The notes under the pieces were generated by a model, which saw only the letters and a program-made list of their open reading frames with translations, was not told where the DNA came from and did not search any database. Below are positions 26,107 to 34,942 of a stretch of DNA of 64,000 nucleotides, piece by piece (position 1 is the first letter of the stretch; every line of letters begins with the position of its first letter). The position numbers were made by a program, and so were the translations under genes. Source of the stretch: an uncultured Pelagimonas sp. (lineage in GTDB: Bacteria > Pseudomonadota > Alphaproteobacteria > Rhodobacterales > Rhodobacteraceae); NCBI GenBank assembly GCA_947497905.1, contig CANMIH010000012.1:1-64000 (forward strand), written 5' to 3'.

Positions 26107-27626
26107 GAGTACGTGCACAAATCGGCATGGTGCTAAACCTTGATAAATGTATCGGGTGCCACACCTGCTCAGTCACTTGTAAGAACGTCTGGACCAGCCG
26201 CGATGGTGTTGAATACGCATGGTTCAACAACGTCGAAAGCAAACCCGGCACAGGGTACCCAACAGATTGGGAAAACCAGAAACGTTGGAATGGCGGCTGG
26301 GAGCGAACATCATCCGGCAAGCTCCAGCCGAAGCAAGGTGGCAAATGGCGGATCCTGGCCAATCTTTTTGGCAACCCGGATCTGCCCGAGATCGACGACT
26401 ATTACGAGCCGTTTGATTTCGACTATGACCACCTGAAATCGGCCCCTGAGGTCAAAGCCTTTCCAACCGCACGCCCAAGATCCAAGATCACCGGTGAGCG
26501 GATGGAGAAGATCACCAAAGGCCCGAACTGGGAAGAAATTCTGGGCGGTGAATTCGAAAAACGGTCGGAAGACTACAATTTCGAGGGCATCCAGAAAGAG
26601 ATCTACGGCGAGTACGAGAATACATTTATGATGTATCTCCCCCGCCTGTGTGAGCACTGCCTCAACCCGGCCTGTGCCGCGTCTTGCCCATCAGGTGCGA
26701 TCTACAAGCGTGAAGAAGACGGCATTGTCCTGATTGACCAGGAAAAATGCCGCGGTTGGCGCATGTGCGTCTCGGGGTGCCCGTATAAGAAGGTCTACTA
26801 CAACTGGTCGACCGGAAAATCCGAGAAGTGCACGCTGTGTTATCCGCGCATCGAAAGCGGCAATCCAACCGTATGCTCGGAAACCTGTGTCGGGCGTATC
26901 CGGTATCTGGGGGTCATGCTCTACGATGCGGATAAGATCGAAGAGGCGGCAGCGGAAACCAACGAGCGCGAACTGTATGACGCGCAGCTGGGTGTTTTCC
27001 TCGATCCGAACGATCCCGAGGTGATCAAAGCGGCCGAGGCCGATGGCATTCCGCAGGATTGGATCAAAGCTGCGCAAAACAGCCCTGTGTGGAAAATGGC
27101 GATGGACTGGAAAGTCGCCTTCCCGCTGCACCCGGAATACCGCACCCTGCCTATGGTCTGGTACATCCCGCCACTTTCGCCGATTCAGAACGCGGCCGAA
27201 GCTGGTGCGATTGGCACCGATGGCGCCATGCCTGACGTGCGCAACCTCCGTATCCCGGTGCGTTATCTCGCCAATATGCTAACCGCCGGTCACGAAGCCC
27301 CAGTTGTCACAGCGCTTGAGCGGATGCTGGCAATGCGCGCCTATATGCGGTCGAAAACCGTCGAAGGCGTGGTGGACGAAGGGATCGCCAAGCGCGTGGG
27401 TCTGTCGCCGCAGATGATCGAAGACATGTATAAAATCATGGCTTTGGCGGATTACGAAGACCGATTTGTCATTCCAACCACCCACCGTGAACAGGTCGAA
27501 GAGGCCTATGACCTTCGCGGCGGTTGCGGCTTTACCGATGGCAATGGCTGCTCTTCGGGAGTGTCTAAGGGCTCGCTCTTTGGCGGGTCGAAGAAACCCC
27601 TCAAAATGCCTCAGGAGGTGATGTGA
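26103..27626 (+). CDS. narH: Respiratory nitrate reductase, iron-sulfur beta subunit
   Basis: A 507-residue protein with four iron-sulfur centres: CIGCHTCSVTCKNVW near residue 16, CEHCLNPACAASCPSG near 183, then CRGWRMCVSGCP near 215, where the Trp in place of a Cys marks the 3Fe-4S centre, and CTLCYPRIESGNPTVCSETC near 243. This passes electrons from NarI haem to NarG. The start overlaps narG and the narJ gene begins two bases after its stop. Confidence 0.97.
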   Translation: MRVRAQIGMVLNLDKCIGCHTCSVTCKNVWTSRDGVEYAWFNNVESKPGTGYPTDWENQKRWNGGWERTSSGKLQPKQGGKWRILANLFGNPDLPEIDDYYEPFDFDYDHLKSAPEVKAFPTARPRSKITGERMEKITKGPNWEEILGGEFEKRSEDYNFEGIQKEIYGEYENTFMMYLPRLCEHCLNPACAASCPSGAIYKREEDGIVLIDQEKCRGWRMCVSGCPYKKVYYNWSTGKSEKCTLCYPRIESGNPTVCSETCVGRIRYLGVMLYDADKIEEAAAETNERELYDAQLGVFLDPNDPEVIKAAEADGIPQDWIKAAQNSPVWKMAMDWKVAFPLHPEYRTLPMVWYIPPLSPIQNAAEAGAIGTDGAMPDVRNLRIPVRYLANMLTAGHEAPVVTALERMLAMRAYMRSKTVEGVVDEGIAKRVGLSPQMIEDMYKIMALADYEDRFVIPTTHREQVEEAYDLRGGCGFTDGNGCSSGVSKGSLFGGSKKPLKMPQEVM

Positions 27627-27627
27627 T

Positions 27628-28335
27628 ATGGATCGTTCTTTGAAAGCCCTGTCGTTGCTGCTCTCCTACCCGACACGAGAGCTGCAGCAGGCCATGCCTG
27701 AGATCGGTGCGGTGCTGGCATCAGACACCCGCCTGACCGCCGCCGCGCGTCGAGATCTCCGACCCCTGATTGAAGCCCTGCGTGATCTCGATATCTACGA
27801 GCTGGAAGAGCAGTTTGTGATGTTGTTCGATCGCTCGCGCACGCTCTCGCTGAACCTGTTCGAACATGTTCACGGCGAAAGCCGTGATCGTGGTGGCGCC
27901 ATGGTGAGCCTGTTGGAAACCTATCGAGAGGGCGGATTTGATCCCGTCACCTCGGAATTGCCTGATCATTTGCCGGTACTGCTGGAATTCCTGTCGACAC
28001 GTCCCTTCGTCGAAACACAGGAAACCTTGGCGGACGCGGCGCATATCTTTGCCGCCTTGCAGGAACGTCTGCAGCGTCGGGAAAGCGCGTATGCTGCCGT
28101 GTTCGCCGCCCTTTTGCAGATCGCAGGTGTGGTGGCCGACGCCGAAGCGGTGGCCGAGCTACTTGAGCAACCTGAAACAGATCCGGAAGATCTCGAAGCG
28201 CTGGATGAGGTCTGGGAAGAAAGCGAAGTGCGCTTTGGCCCAGACCCCAACGCTGGATGCCCTCAGGTGCGCGACATGCTGGCCCAAATGGACCCGCCCA
28301 AACCCCAGCCAGCCGCTTCAATGCCCGCTGAGTGA
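27628..28335 (+). CDS. narJ: Nitrate reductase assembly chaperone
   Basis: A 235-residue, helical, acidic protein of the NarJ/DmsD family, with SLLLSYPTRELQQ at the start and YELEEQFVMLFDRSRTLSLN near residue 56, then LFEHVHGESRDRGGAMV near 75, a family hallmark. It binds the N-terminus of apo-NarG and holds it until the molybdenum cofactor is inserted; it is not part of the finished enzyme. The stop is 11 bases before the narI ATG, and GGAGG in that gap serves narI. Confidence 0.95.
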   Translation: MDRSLKALSLLLSYPTRELQQAMPEIGAVLASDTRLTAAARRDLRPLIEALRDLDIYELEEQFVMLFDRSRTLSLNLFEHVHGESRDRGGAMVSLLETYREGGFDPVTSELPDHLPVLLEFLSTRPFVETQETLADAAHIFAALQERLQRRESAYAAVFAALLQIAGVVADAEAVAELLEQPETDPEDLEALDEVWEESEVRFGPDPNAGCPQVRDMLAQMDPPKPQPAASMPAE

Positions 28336-28346
28336 CGGAGGAACAG

Positions 28347-29048
28347 ATGCATAATTTCTTCTTTGGAATCTTCCCCTATATCGCCCTTGGCGTGGGGATC
28401 ATGGGCACCATTGCCCGCTATGAACGTGACCCGTTCACCTGGAAAAGCTCATCCTCACAGCTGCTGCGGACCAAACAGCTGCGCCTTGGATCGATCCTGT
28501 TTCATATCGGTGTAATTGTCATTTTCCTGGGTCACTTTGTTGGGCTTCTGACTCCCATTCAGGTGTTTGACGCGCTTGGTATCAGCCACGGCGCAAAGCA
28601 GGTTCTGGCGGTTGTCGCCGGTGGCCTCGCCGGGGTCATGGCCCTTGTCGGTGGTGGGATCCTGTTTCATCGCCGCTGGACCGACCCGCGCATCCGTCAG
28701 ACCTCAAGCTTCTGGGACATTGCTATTCTCGGCATGTTGTTGGCGCAACTTGTCCTCGGCTTGGGCACCATATTTGCCTCTCTGGGGCATCTGGACGGGC
28801 ATGAAATGGTCAAGTTCATGTCCTGGGCACAGGGGATCTTTACCTTCGACGGTCAGGCAGCCAGCTACATTCAAGACGTGGCTTTCGTCTTCAAGCTGCA
28901 CCTCGTGCTGGGCCTAACCATCATTCTGGTCTTCCCCTTCACCCGTTTGGTTCACATGCTCTCGGCCCCTGTACGTTATCTCTGGCGCCCCGGATATCAG
29001 GTAGTGCGTTCGCGCCGTCAGGCCCCCCTGCCTCAGCGAGGAAAATAA
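28347..29048 (+). CDS. narI: Respiratory nitrate reductase, cytochrome b gamma subunit
   Basis: A 233-residue, five-span protein. Four His residues match the haem ligands of NarI: two early (LFHIGVIV and FLGHFVG, about residues 48 and 58) and two late (FKLHLVLG and RLVHMLSAP, about residues 178 and 195). It oxidises quinol at the periplasmic side and feeds NarH. The start is the ATG at 28347 because GGAGG precedes it by five bases; a GTG at 28332 is in frame but overlaps the narJ stop and gives an atypical leader. Confidence 0.96.
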   Translation: MHNFFFGIFPYIALGVGIMGTIARYERDPFTWKSSSSQLLRTKQLRLGSILFHIGVIVIFLGHFVGLLTPIQVFDALGISHGAKQVLAVVAGGLAGVMALVGGGILFHRRWTDPRIRQTSSFWDIAILGMLLAQLVLGLGTIFASLGHLDGHEMVKFMSWAQGIFTFDGQAASYIQDVAFVFKLHLVLGLTIILVFPFTRLVHMLSAPVRYLWRPGYQVVRSRRQAPLPQRGK

Positions 29049-29049
29049 G

Positions 29050-29847
29050 ATGACCAAAGCCCTGTTCCCCGATCTCATCGTCAATGGCGAGTTGGTGCCC
29101 CACTCCAGTGTGGCGGCGGAGGTGCAAAACCATCACGCCCCAAGCGGCAAGCCTGGACTTGCCTGGCGCAAAGCCGCCAAAGCCATCGCAGTCCGCACCC
29201 TTCTATTGCAGGAGGCACAACAGCGTGGGTTGGAAACTGCTCCACAGGAGGTCGCTCCGGGACAGGTGGAAACCAAGGAAGAGGCCCTGATCCGGGGCCT
29301 CCTCCAAGAGGCCATCGTGCCGAAGGCCCCTTCAGAAGATGACATTCATCAGGAGTGGCAAAAAGATCCGCAACGGTTCAGAGCTCCTCCGCTTTGGGAA
29401 GTCTCACACATCTTGATCGCCTGCGATCCACGAGACAAAGAGGCCACCGAAACTGCACAACTGAAGGCTGTCAAGATTACCAAACAGGCGCAGGCCAACC
29501 CCAAGGCCTTTGCCAATCTGGCCAAAGAGGTCAGTGATTGTGGTTCAAAGTCCGAAGGTGGATTTCTTGGTCAGCTGAGCCCGGGTGACACCGTGCCGGA
29601 GTTTGAACAGATCTTGCATGGGCTGTCCGAAGGCCAAATCACATCTGAACCGATGTTAACCCGGTACGGCTATCACATCGTGCGCCTAGACGCCGTCGCT
29701 TGGGGTGAGACATTGCCCTTCGAGAGTGTTCGACACAAGATCGCCGATGCTCTGGAAAAGGCCGCCTGGACCAAGGCCGCGCAGAGCTATGTGGCCCGGC
29801 TTATCGAAGCCGCCGAGATCTCCGGTGCGGACCTGAAACAGCCTTAA
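29050..29847 (+). CDS. Parvulin-type peptidyl-prolyl isomerase of the nar operon
   Basis: A 265-residue protein with a helical N-terminal region and a parvulin domain at about 115-215: VSHILIAC near 117, DCGSKSEGGFLGQLSPGDTV near 161 and RYGYHIVRLD near 200. It has no signal peptide, so it acts in the cytoplasm. A PpiC/NifM-like gene in this position after narI is known in Pseudomonas nar operons, where help in maturing nitrate reductase is suspected. It starts one base after the narI stop, so it is certainly part of the operon. Confidence 0.88.
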   Translation: MTKALFPDLIVNGELVPHSSVAAEVQNHHAPSGKPGLAWRKAAKAIAVRTLLLQEAQQRGLETAPQEVAPGQVETKEEALIRGLLQEAIVPKAPSEDDIHQEWQKDPQRFRAPPLWEVSHILIACDPRDKEATETAQLKAVKITKQAQANPKAFANLAKEVSDCGSKSEGGFLGQLSPGDTVPEFEQILHGLSEGQITSEPMLTRYGYHIVRLDAVAWGETLPFESVRHKIADALEKAAWTKAAQSYVARLIEAAEISGADLKQP

Positions 29848-29892
29848 ACACGCGTCCTGCTCTGCTGAGCTACAACGGGAGTTTACACGCAC

Positions 29893-31185
29893 ATGACGCT
29901 ACAAGAGACAATAATCGCCGGAAGCTGTGGATGTGACGCATCTGAATTGGCATCAGGTTTGATCAGCTATAATGAGGCGCTGCACGCGATCATGACATTG
30001 GCAGCGCCGGAGTTGGAAATCAAAGACCTTACGCTCTCACAAGCGCGGGGTCGCGTTCTGGCAAACGCTTGTGTCGCGTCACACCCTCTCCCATCTTTTG
30101 ACCGCTCGGCGATGGATGGGTATGCGGTGTCAACCAAGGCCCTGCAAGGACAAGGCCCCTGGACGTTGCAAGTAGCCGATCGCGTGACAGCAGGTTCTTC
30201 AGCAAGTCAAGACATCCGGGAGCAGACTGCGGCGCAGATCTTTACCGGCGCCCCGGTACCTGACGGCGCAGATGCCGTAATCATGCAGGAAAAAGTCAAC
30301 CGAAGCGGCGACCACATTCTGATTAATCAAGCACCTCGAAATGGCGAAAACATCCGGCGCGCTGGTGAGGAATGTGCCGCGGGTACAGAGGTATTGGCCG
30401 TTGGAACCCGGCTTGGTCCCCGCGAGATTGCCGCTTGTGCGGCAATCGGTAAAACGACACTGTCGGTAAATCGTCAACTAAAGGTCGCGCTGCTTGTGAC
30501 CGGGAATGAGGTGTTAGACACCTCTTTTCCGGCAGGCCAAACACCCCCGCACGCAATGATCCACGACGTGAACGCACCGTTGCTTCAGGCCGAGATGGCG
30601 CGCCCTGACATTGAATTACACGTGGTGCAACACGTTCCCGACCAAAGAGGTACTCTGCAGGAGCTTCTGGGACAGCTCGCACAAAAGGTGGATTTAATTG
30701 TCACCACTGGCGGATTGTCTGTGGGTGAAGAGGACCACGTGCGCCCCGCTTGGCAAAACCTTGGCGGCCAAATCACTTTTAGCGGTGTTGCCATCAAACC
30801 TGGCAAGCCGGTGTCATTGGGTAAACATGCCACATGCCACTGGCTAGGTTTGCCTGGCAACCCCTTAGCGGCCTTCCTAACATGGCAGCTCTTTGGCAAA
30901 CCCCTTGTTCATCGTCTTACTCAAGCGCGGGGACACGCTGTTTCACGGCGCCAGCTTGTGTTGTCTCAACCGGTGACCCACAAACCCGGTCGCTGCGAGT
31001 TTCGACCCGCAACAATCGTGCGCTGTGATGGTTTGGGGCGGGAGATGGTTGAGGCCGACACCGCAACCCATTCAGGGCAAGTAACAGGCCTGCCCCACCG
31101 CGATGGGGTCATTCTGATCTCTGGCGATATTGACCAACTGCCTGCCGGGGCTTTGGTCGATTTCTTCCCCTTCTCAAATTGCTGA
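29893..31185 (+). CDS. moeA: Molybdopterin molybdotransferase
   Basis: A 430-residue MoeA. The N-terminus has a small Cys cluster (AGSCGCD) not common in the family. Then follow SFDRSAMDGYAV near residue 74 (with the conserved Asp-Gly-Tyr), IFTGAPVPDGADAVIMQEKV near 116, VTGNEVL near 202, TTGGLSVGEEDHV near 275 and LPGNPLAAFL near 323. It inserts molybdate into adenylated molybdopterin, supplying the cofactor for NarG. It is about 45 bases after the parvulin gene in the same direction, and DUF2478 follows almost at once. Confidence 0.95.
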   Translation: MTLQETIIAGSCGCDASELASGLISYNEALHAIMTLAAPELEIKDLTLSQARGRVLANACVASHPLPSFDRSAMDGYAVSTKALQGQGPWTLQVADRVTAGSSASQDIREQTAAQIFTGAPVPDGADAVIMQEKVNRSGDHILINQAPRNGENIRRAGEECAAGTEVLAVGTRLGPREIAACAAIGKTTLSVNRQLKVALLVTGNEVLDTSFPAGQTPPHAMIHDVNAPLLQAEMARPDIELHVVQHVPDQRGTLQELLGQLAQKVDLIVTTGGLSVGEEDHVRPAWQNLGGQITFSGVAIKPGKPVSLGKHATCHWLGLPGNPLAAFLTWQLFGKPLVHRLTQARGHAVSRRQLVLSQPVTHKPGRCEFRPATIVRCDGLGREMVEADTATHSGQVTGLPHRDGVILISGDIDQLPAGALVDFFPFSNC

Positions 31186-31197
31186 AGTGTGAGAGCT

Positions 31198-31644
31198 ATG
31201 AAAATTGCTTACATCAAATCCGAGACCCGTGGAGAGATAGACAACGTCTTGTTTGACGTTGCTCAAAAACTTCGGGCCAACGGGCATCGGCTTGCGGGTG
31301 TTGTTCAAATCAACACTGACCGACCTAATGGTGGACGCTGCGACATGGACATAAAAGTTCTGCCCGATGGCGCAACATTGCGCATTTCTCAAGACCTCGG
31401 GAAAGGCGCTTGCGGCTGCCGCCTGGACCCAAGCGCGCTGGAAACGGCGGTGTCACAGACCGAAGCCGCCTTGGCCCATGGCGCAGACTGCGTGATCATC
31501 AACAAGTTTGGCAAACAAGAGGCCGAAGGACGAGGGTTTCGCTCTGTCATTGCTGAGGGGCTAGCTGAACCGATCAACGATTCCCCACAGGCCATTGAAC
31601 GCTGGTTTCACAAAGAAACCGTCGCCTGCTCAGTTGAGGCCTGA
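31198..31644 (+). CDS. DUF2478 family protein, probably internally shortened
   Basis: About 148 residues. MKIAYIKS, LAGVVQINT, GGRCDMDIKVLPDG and DLGKGACGCRLDP follow the DUF2478 pattern seen in molybdenum and nitrogenase-related clusters, with conserved cysteines. The segment VIINKFGKQEAEGRGFRSVI is also typical. From memory, family members then continue with a strand such as GIPVLxGVN and a helix ending GLAEELP before the final W; here about 20 residues of that part seem to be missing (IAEGLAEPINDSPQAIERWF). So the protein may be damaged or a short variant. Function unknown; the operon position suggests molybdenum cofactor work. Confidence 0.75.
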   Translation: MKIAYIKSETRGEIDNVLFDVAQKLRANGHRLAGVVQINTDRPNGGRCDMDIKVLPDGATLRISQDLGKGACGCRLDPSALETAVSQTEAALAHGADCVIINKFGKQEAEGRGFRSVIAEGLAEPINDSPQAIERWFHKETVACSVEA

Positions 31645-31817
31645 AACGTCCTCGTGCAGCCCCATCACATTCAGGCTTGAACCGGAAGAGAAATTGATTC
31701 TATATCCGCTGGCGATGGTTATTGAGAGACTGGGCATTTTCAAATGGTTACGCATTAATACTGCGATCCCAGATCGAGTGAATTTCAGAACGCTGGCCGC
31801 CGCCCAACATTGATTTG

Positions 31818-32873
31818 ATGCTGGCCAATTATTTTTTAGACGTGCATCGGCTCTCTGGGCCGATGCTTTGGACGGCAAATATGATTTCTCTCTTTGATAT
31901 TGAATTTCAGAAAATCGAACACCAGTGTCGTGAATTTGTTGAGGCGGTGGGGCTGTCTAATGAAATTTCCTTTGAGGCGATATTTCAATCAACCAAATTC
32001 GGGTCGGTGCGCCAAGTATTCAAGGTGACAATTGCAGAGCAGACTTTTGCACTGAAGTACGACTCTCGCGGCGGCGAAACTGGGCGGCTGCGCGCTGAGT
32101 TTGCCATTGTGCAACGACTGTTTGAACACTTCAAATCGCAAGAAAAGGTGGCAGTGCCTGAACCGATGTATTTGTCACCCTCGGGTGAGTTTTTTGTTTT
32201 GCGGTATGTTGGGGATCGGCTCGCGACAACCACCATTTCCAACGATGCCAACTCCACCAAGATTGGACAGGTGTATCGTCGGGCCGGGCTATGGCTGCAT
32301 CATCTGCATGACTGTACGCCGAAGCAAGAGGTCGCCCTCTTTCCGAATTGGATGCTTGAGGCCGTGTCCGAGCATATGACGCAGGACCCGCAGGCTGATC
32401 CAGAAACTCTAAATCGTTGTCTTGATGTCGTTGCCTCAGAAGCTGCACAATTTCAGCGCCGGTCAGGCCTAAAAGTGCTCAGCCATGGCGATTTTCACAC
32501 CTCCAACATGATCCTTGCCCCGGGGCTCACATATGGGTTTGATTTCACAGAAACCGCCGAAAAATTGGCGGAGTATGACATTGTTGATTTCCTTAAAAGT
32601 GATGTGCTGCGCAGGGATGATGTGACCGGGGTGGATCGCAGCGGAGTCTCGCGTCATTGCAAAGATATGTTTCTAAAAGGCTACCGGCATCCAATCGACC
32701 TTGACGTCCTGGATTTTTGTTTGCGCGGTCGCCTCTTGATCGATTGGTCTGCAATTACACAAGAGCGCTATGCCAAAAGCGCGTTTCAGCGAAACAAGTT
32801 TCATCAGCTAAAGAAGCGATTGAGCATCGCGTTTGCGGCGCATCCCACAATAGACAAGTTTAGTTCGGCCTGA
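31818..32873 (+). CDS. Aminoglycoside-phosphotransferase-fold (APH) family kinase
   Basis: About 351 residues. GSVRQVFKVTIAEQTFALKY near residue 57 is the nucleotide-binding strand pair with the Lys, LKVLSHGDFHTSNMIL near 215 is the Brenner motif with catalytic Asp and metal-binding Asn, and YGFDFTETAEKLAEYDIVDF near 236 carries the DxD-like metal site. Many proteins of this fold phosphorylate sugars, choline or cell-wall precursors rather than antibiotics; here the substrate is unknown. In-frame ATGs lie at 31818 and 31881; the second begins closer to the recognised domain. It stands alone between the nar operon and the converging TctA gene. Confidence 0.75.
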   Translation: MLANYFLDVHRLSGPMLWTANMISLFDIEFQKIEHQCREFVEAVGLSNEISFEAIFQSTKFGSVRQVFKVTIAEQTFALKYDSRGGETGRLRAEFAIVQRLFEHFKSQEKVAVPEPMYLSPSGEFFVLRYVGDRLATTTISNDANSTKIGQVYRRAGLWLHHLHDCTPKQEVALFPNWMLEAVSEHMTQDPQADPETLNRCLDVVASEAAQFQRRSGLKVLSHGDFHTSNMILAPGLTYGFDFTETAEKLAEYDIVDFLKSDVLRRDDVTGVDRSGVSRHCKDMFLKGYRHPIDLDVLDFCLRGRLLIDWSAITQERYAKSAFQRNKFHQLKKRLSIAFAAHPTIDKFSSA

Positions 32874-32953
32874 TGCAGGGGCACGCAGAATATGTACTAG
32901 CGCTGCAGATGGGTGTCTTTGACCTCGGGCACCTTGTGCGCAGAGTTGAACCC

Positions 32954-34456
32954 TTAATCTTCATGCGCGTGCTGGTTCTGCCTTAGGAACCAGACCAGTG
33001 AGGCCGCTGAGCAGAGCAACAATATCATCGCAATGGGATGATAAATAACTCCCGTTAAGTCCCCATTCAACAAAACCAGCCCCTGCCCCAACGAGCTTTC
33101 AAACCGTGGACCTAGAAAAAAGGCGATGATGAAGATGACGACTGAGTAGCCAAAGCTTGCCATCAGATAGCCCAGTCCCGCAAACCCAAGCATCACCGCA
33201 ACCCCAAACAACCCACCGGTGGCGAGCGACACACCGACGATGCACAACAACAGAGCCGAGGCAAAGATCATCGTTTCCGGCGCGGCGACCACTTTGATCC
33301 AAAAGCGCAGCCCAACCTGCCCCACCAGAAGGTTCATCAGGTTGGCCATAATCATAGCCCCGAACAGGCCATAGATCAGCCGCCCCTGATCTTGGAACAG
33401 TAGAGGGCCGGGCTGAATGCCGTGGATCATAAAGGCGCTGATGATCAGCGCGGCGCCGACACTGCCCGGTATGCCTAGCGTCAACAGGGGGATCAGGTTC
33501 GACCCAACGACGGCCGAGTTGGCAGATTCCGCCGCTGCGATGCCCTGCAGATTGCCTTTGCCAAAGCTTTCGGGCGCGTCGGATGCCGATTTTGTGGCCG
33601 CATAAGACATAAAGGCGGCGGCGGTTGACCCGATCCCGGGCATCGCGCCCAAAAGTGTGCCAATGCTTGCACCGCGCAGCATAGTAAACCGACAGGCCCA
33701 ATATTCCGCCCAGCTCACCCGTCGATCTGCGGCATGGCCGGTGTCTTTGAGATCAACCGCCGGGCGCACCCGCCCCTGCGACTGGGCCAACCGCCGAAGA
33801 ATTTCTGAGATTGCCAACATGCCAATGGCAACGGCTGCGAGCGGGAAACCGTCATACAGTTCGAACTGACCAAAGATCAGACGCGGTGTGTAGTGCTCCG
33901 GGTCGGCCCCAACAGTGCCACAGAGCAGGCCCAGTGTCGCGGCGATGATGCCTTTGATCAGCGAGGCACCAATTAGTCCGGACAAAACCGAAAAGGTGAA
34001 AATCATCAAGGCAAAGATTTCAATCGGTCCCATCTTCAGCGCGATGATCGCCAGTGGCGCAGAAACCGTGATCAGCACAATGTCGCTAAAGGTGTCCCCG
34101 GTGACCGATGAAAACAGCGCCATCTTTGTGGCTTTCAGAGGTTTGCCCGCCTTTGAAAGCGGATAACCATCCAGCGCCGTTGCCGCCGCATCCGGTGTGC
34201 CGGGTGTGTTCATCAAAACCGCCGGAACCGCGCCGCCGACAAGGCCGCCTTTGTTCACCCCTACCAGAAAGCCAATCCCCGCCAAGGGATCCATGCCAAA
34301 GGTGAAGGGAATGGCAATCGCCATGGCCATGACGGGGCCAATTCCCGGCACAGCACCGACAAATTGCCCGACCACCACACCGAACAGGACAAATCCAAGA
34401 TTCCACAGGGTAAAGGCATCAGAGAACCCGGCTATCATCGTCGCGAAGTCAACCAT
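32954..34456 (-). CDS. tctA: Tripartite tricarboxylate transporter large permease (TctA)
   Basis: A 500-residue, twelve-span membrane protein. The TctA signatures GAVPGIGPVMAMAIAIPFTF near residue 34 and the second repeat GAMPGIGSTAAAFMSYAATK near 265 are clear, as is LLTLGIPGSVGAALIISAFM near 325. With the small permease and the periplasmic binding protein it imports a carboxylate or similar anion using the ion gradient. Gene order on the minus strand is binding protein, small permease, large permease. Confidence 0.92.
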   Translation of the reverse strand: MVDFATMIAGFSDAFTLWNLGFVLFGVVVGQFVGAVPGIGPVMAMAIAIPFTFGMDPLAGIGFLVGVNKGGLVGGAVPAVLMNTPGTPDAAATALDGYPLSKAGKPLKATKMALFSSVTGDTFSDIVLITVSAPLAIIALKMGPIEIFALMIFTFSVLSGLIGASLIKGIIAATLGLLCGTVGADPEHYTPRLIFGQFELYDGFPLAAVAIGMLAISEILRRLAQSQGRVRPAVDLKDTGHAADRRVSWAEYWACRFTMLRGASIGTLLGAMPGIGSTAAAFMSYAATKSASDAPESFGKGNLQGIAAAESANSAVVGSNLIPLLTLGIPGSVGAALIISAFMIHGIQPGPLLFQDQGRLIYGLFGAMIMANLMNLLVGQVGLRFWIKVVAAPETMIFASALLLCIVGVSLATGGLFGVAVMLGFAGLGYLMASFGYSVVIFIIAFFLGPRFESSLGQGLVLLNGDLTGVIYHPIAMILLLCSAASLVWFLRQNQHAHED

Positions 34457-34465
34457 ATCAATCCT

Positions 34466-34888
34466 TTAAGGAAGAACCCGTCCCAAGGCCTGTTCGACCA
34501 CCAACCAGATCACCAAAGGGGTGCCGAAGATTCCAAGCCCAAGCCAAACTGGGCGGCGCTCGCCCATCAACAGCATCACAGCCGCCGCAAGGATCGGCGC
34601 GGCATAGGTGAACCCAAGCAATGATATCGCCGCTAATCCCAGCGCCAGCACGACAAAGTACAACGCGGCCATGGCCATCTCGCGTGGGTTTTCAATGCGA
34701 TGGGCCGTGGCACGCAGTTGCAGCAGCAATCCACAGCCCATTAAAACCAGTGCGAGAACGTTGGGCAGCGAGTTGGGCCGCATCCAGCCCTCGTCCACCG
34801 TCTCGATCTGCTCTGGGATGACAACAAAATAGAGCATCAGCCCAAGGACAAAGACGCCCAAACCCGAAGCGCGGTCTGCGTTGATCAT
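34466..34888 (-). CDS. tctB: Tripartite tricarboxylate transporter small permease (TctB)
   Basis: A 140-residue protein with four predicted spans (near residues 7-25, 45-62, 72-105, 118-135), the normal size and layout of TctB. It pairs with the TctA protein encoded nine bases downstream. The start is 55 bases after the stop of the binding-protein gene, a gap that holds a hairpin. Confidence 0.85.
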   Translation of the reverse strand: MINADRASGLGVFVLGLMLYFVVIPEQIETVDEGWMRPNSLPNVLALVLMGCGLLLQLRATAHRIENPREMAMAALYFVVLALGLAAISLLGFTYAAPILAAAVMLLMGERRPVWLGLGIFGTPLVIWLVVEQALGRVLP

Positions 34889-34913
34889 GCCAATCGTCCA
34901 TTCAAAGAGGTCC

Positions 34914-34934
34914 CGGTCAGGTGTGCCCTGACCG
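34914..34934 (-). terminator. Hairpin between tctC and tctB
   Basis: CGGTCAGG pairs with CCTGACCG around a five-base loop. Placed just after a binding-protein gene, it probably raises the ratio of binding protein to permease rather than ending transcription. Confidence 0.55.
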
Positions 34935-34942
34935 AGGTGATC

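Noticed and set aside
24673-26118. 481-codon open frame antisense to narG
   Set aside because: narG is certain and in high-GC coding DNA the opposite strand often stays open; the translation shows no domain and no ribosome site.
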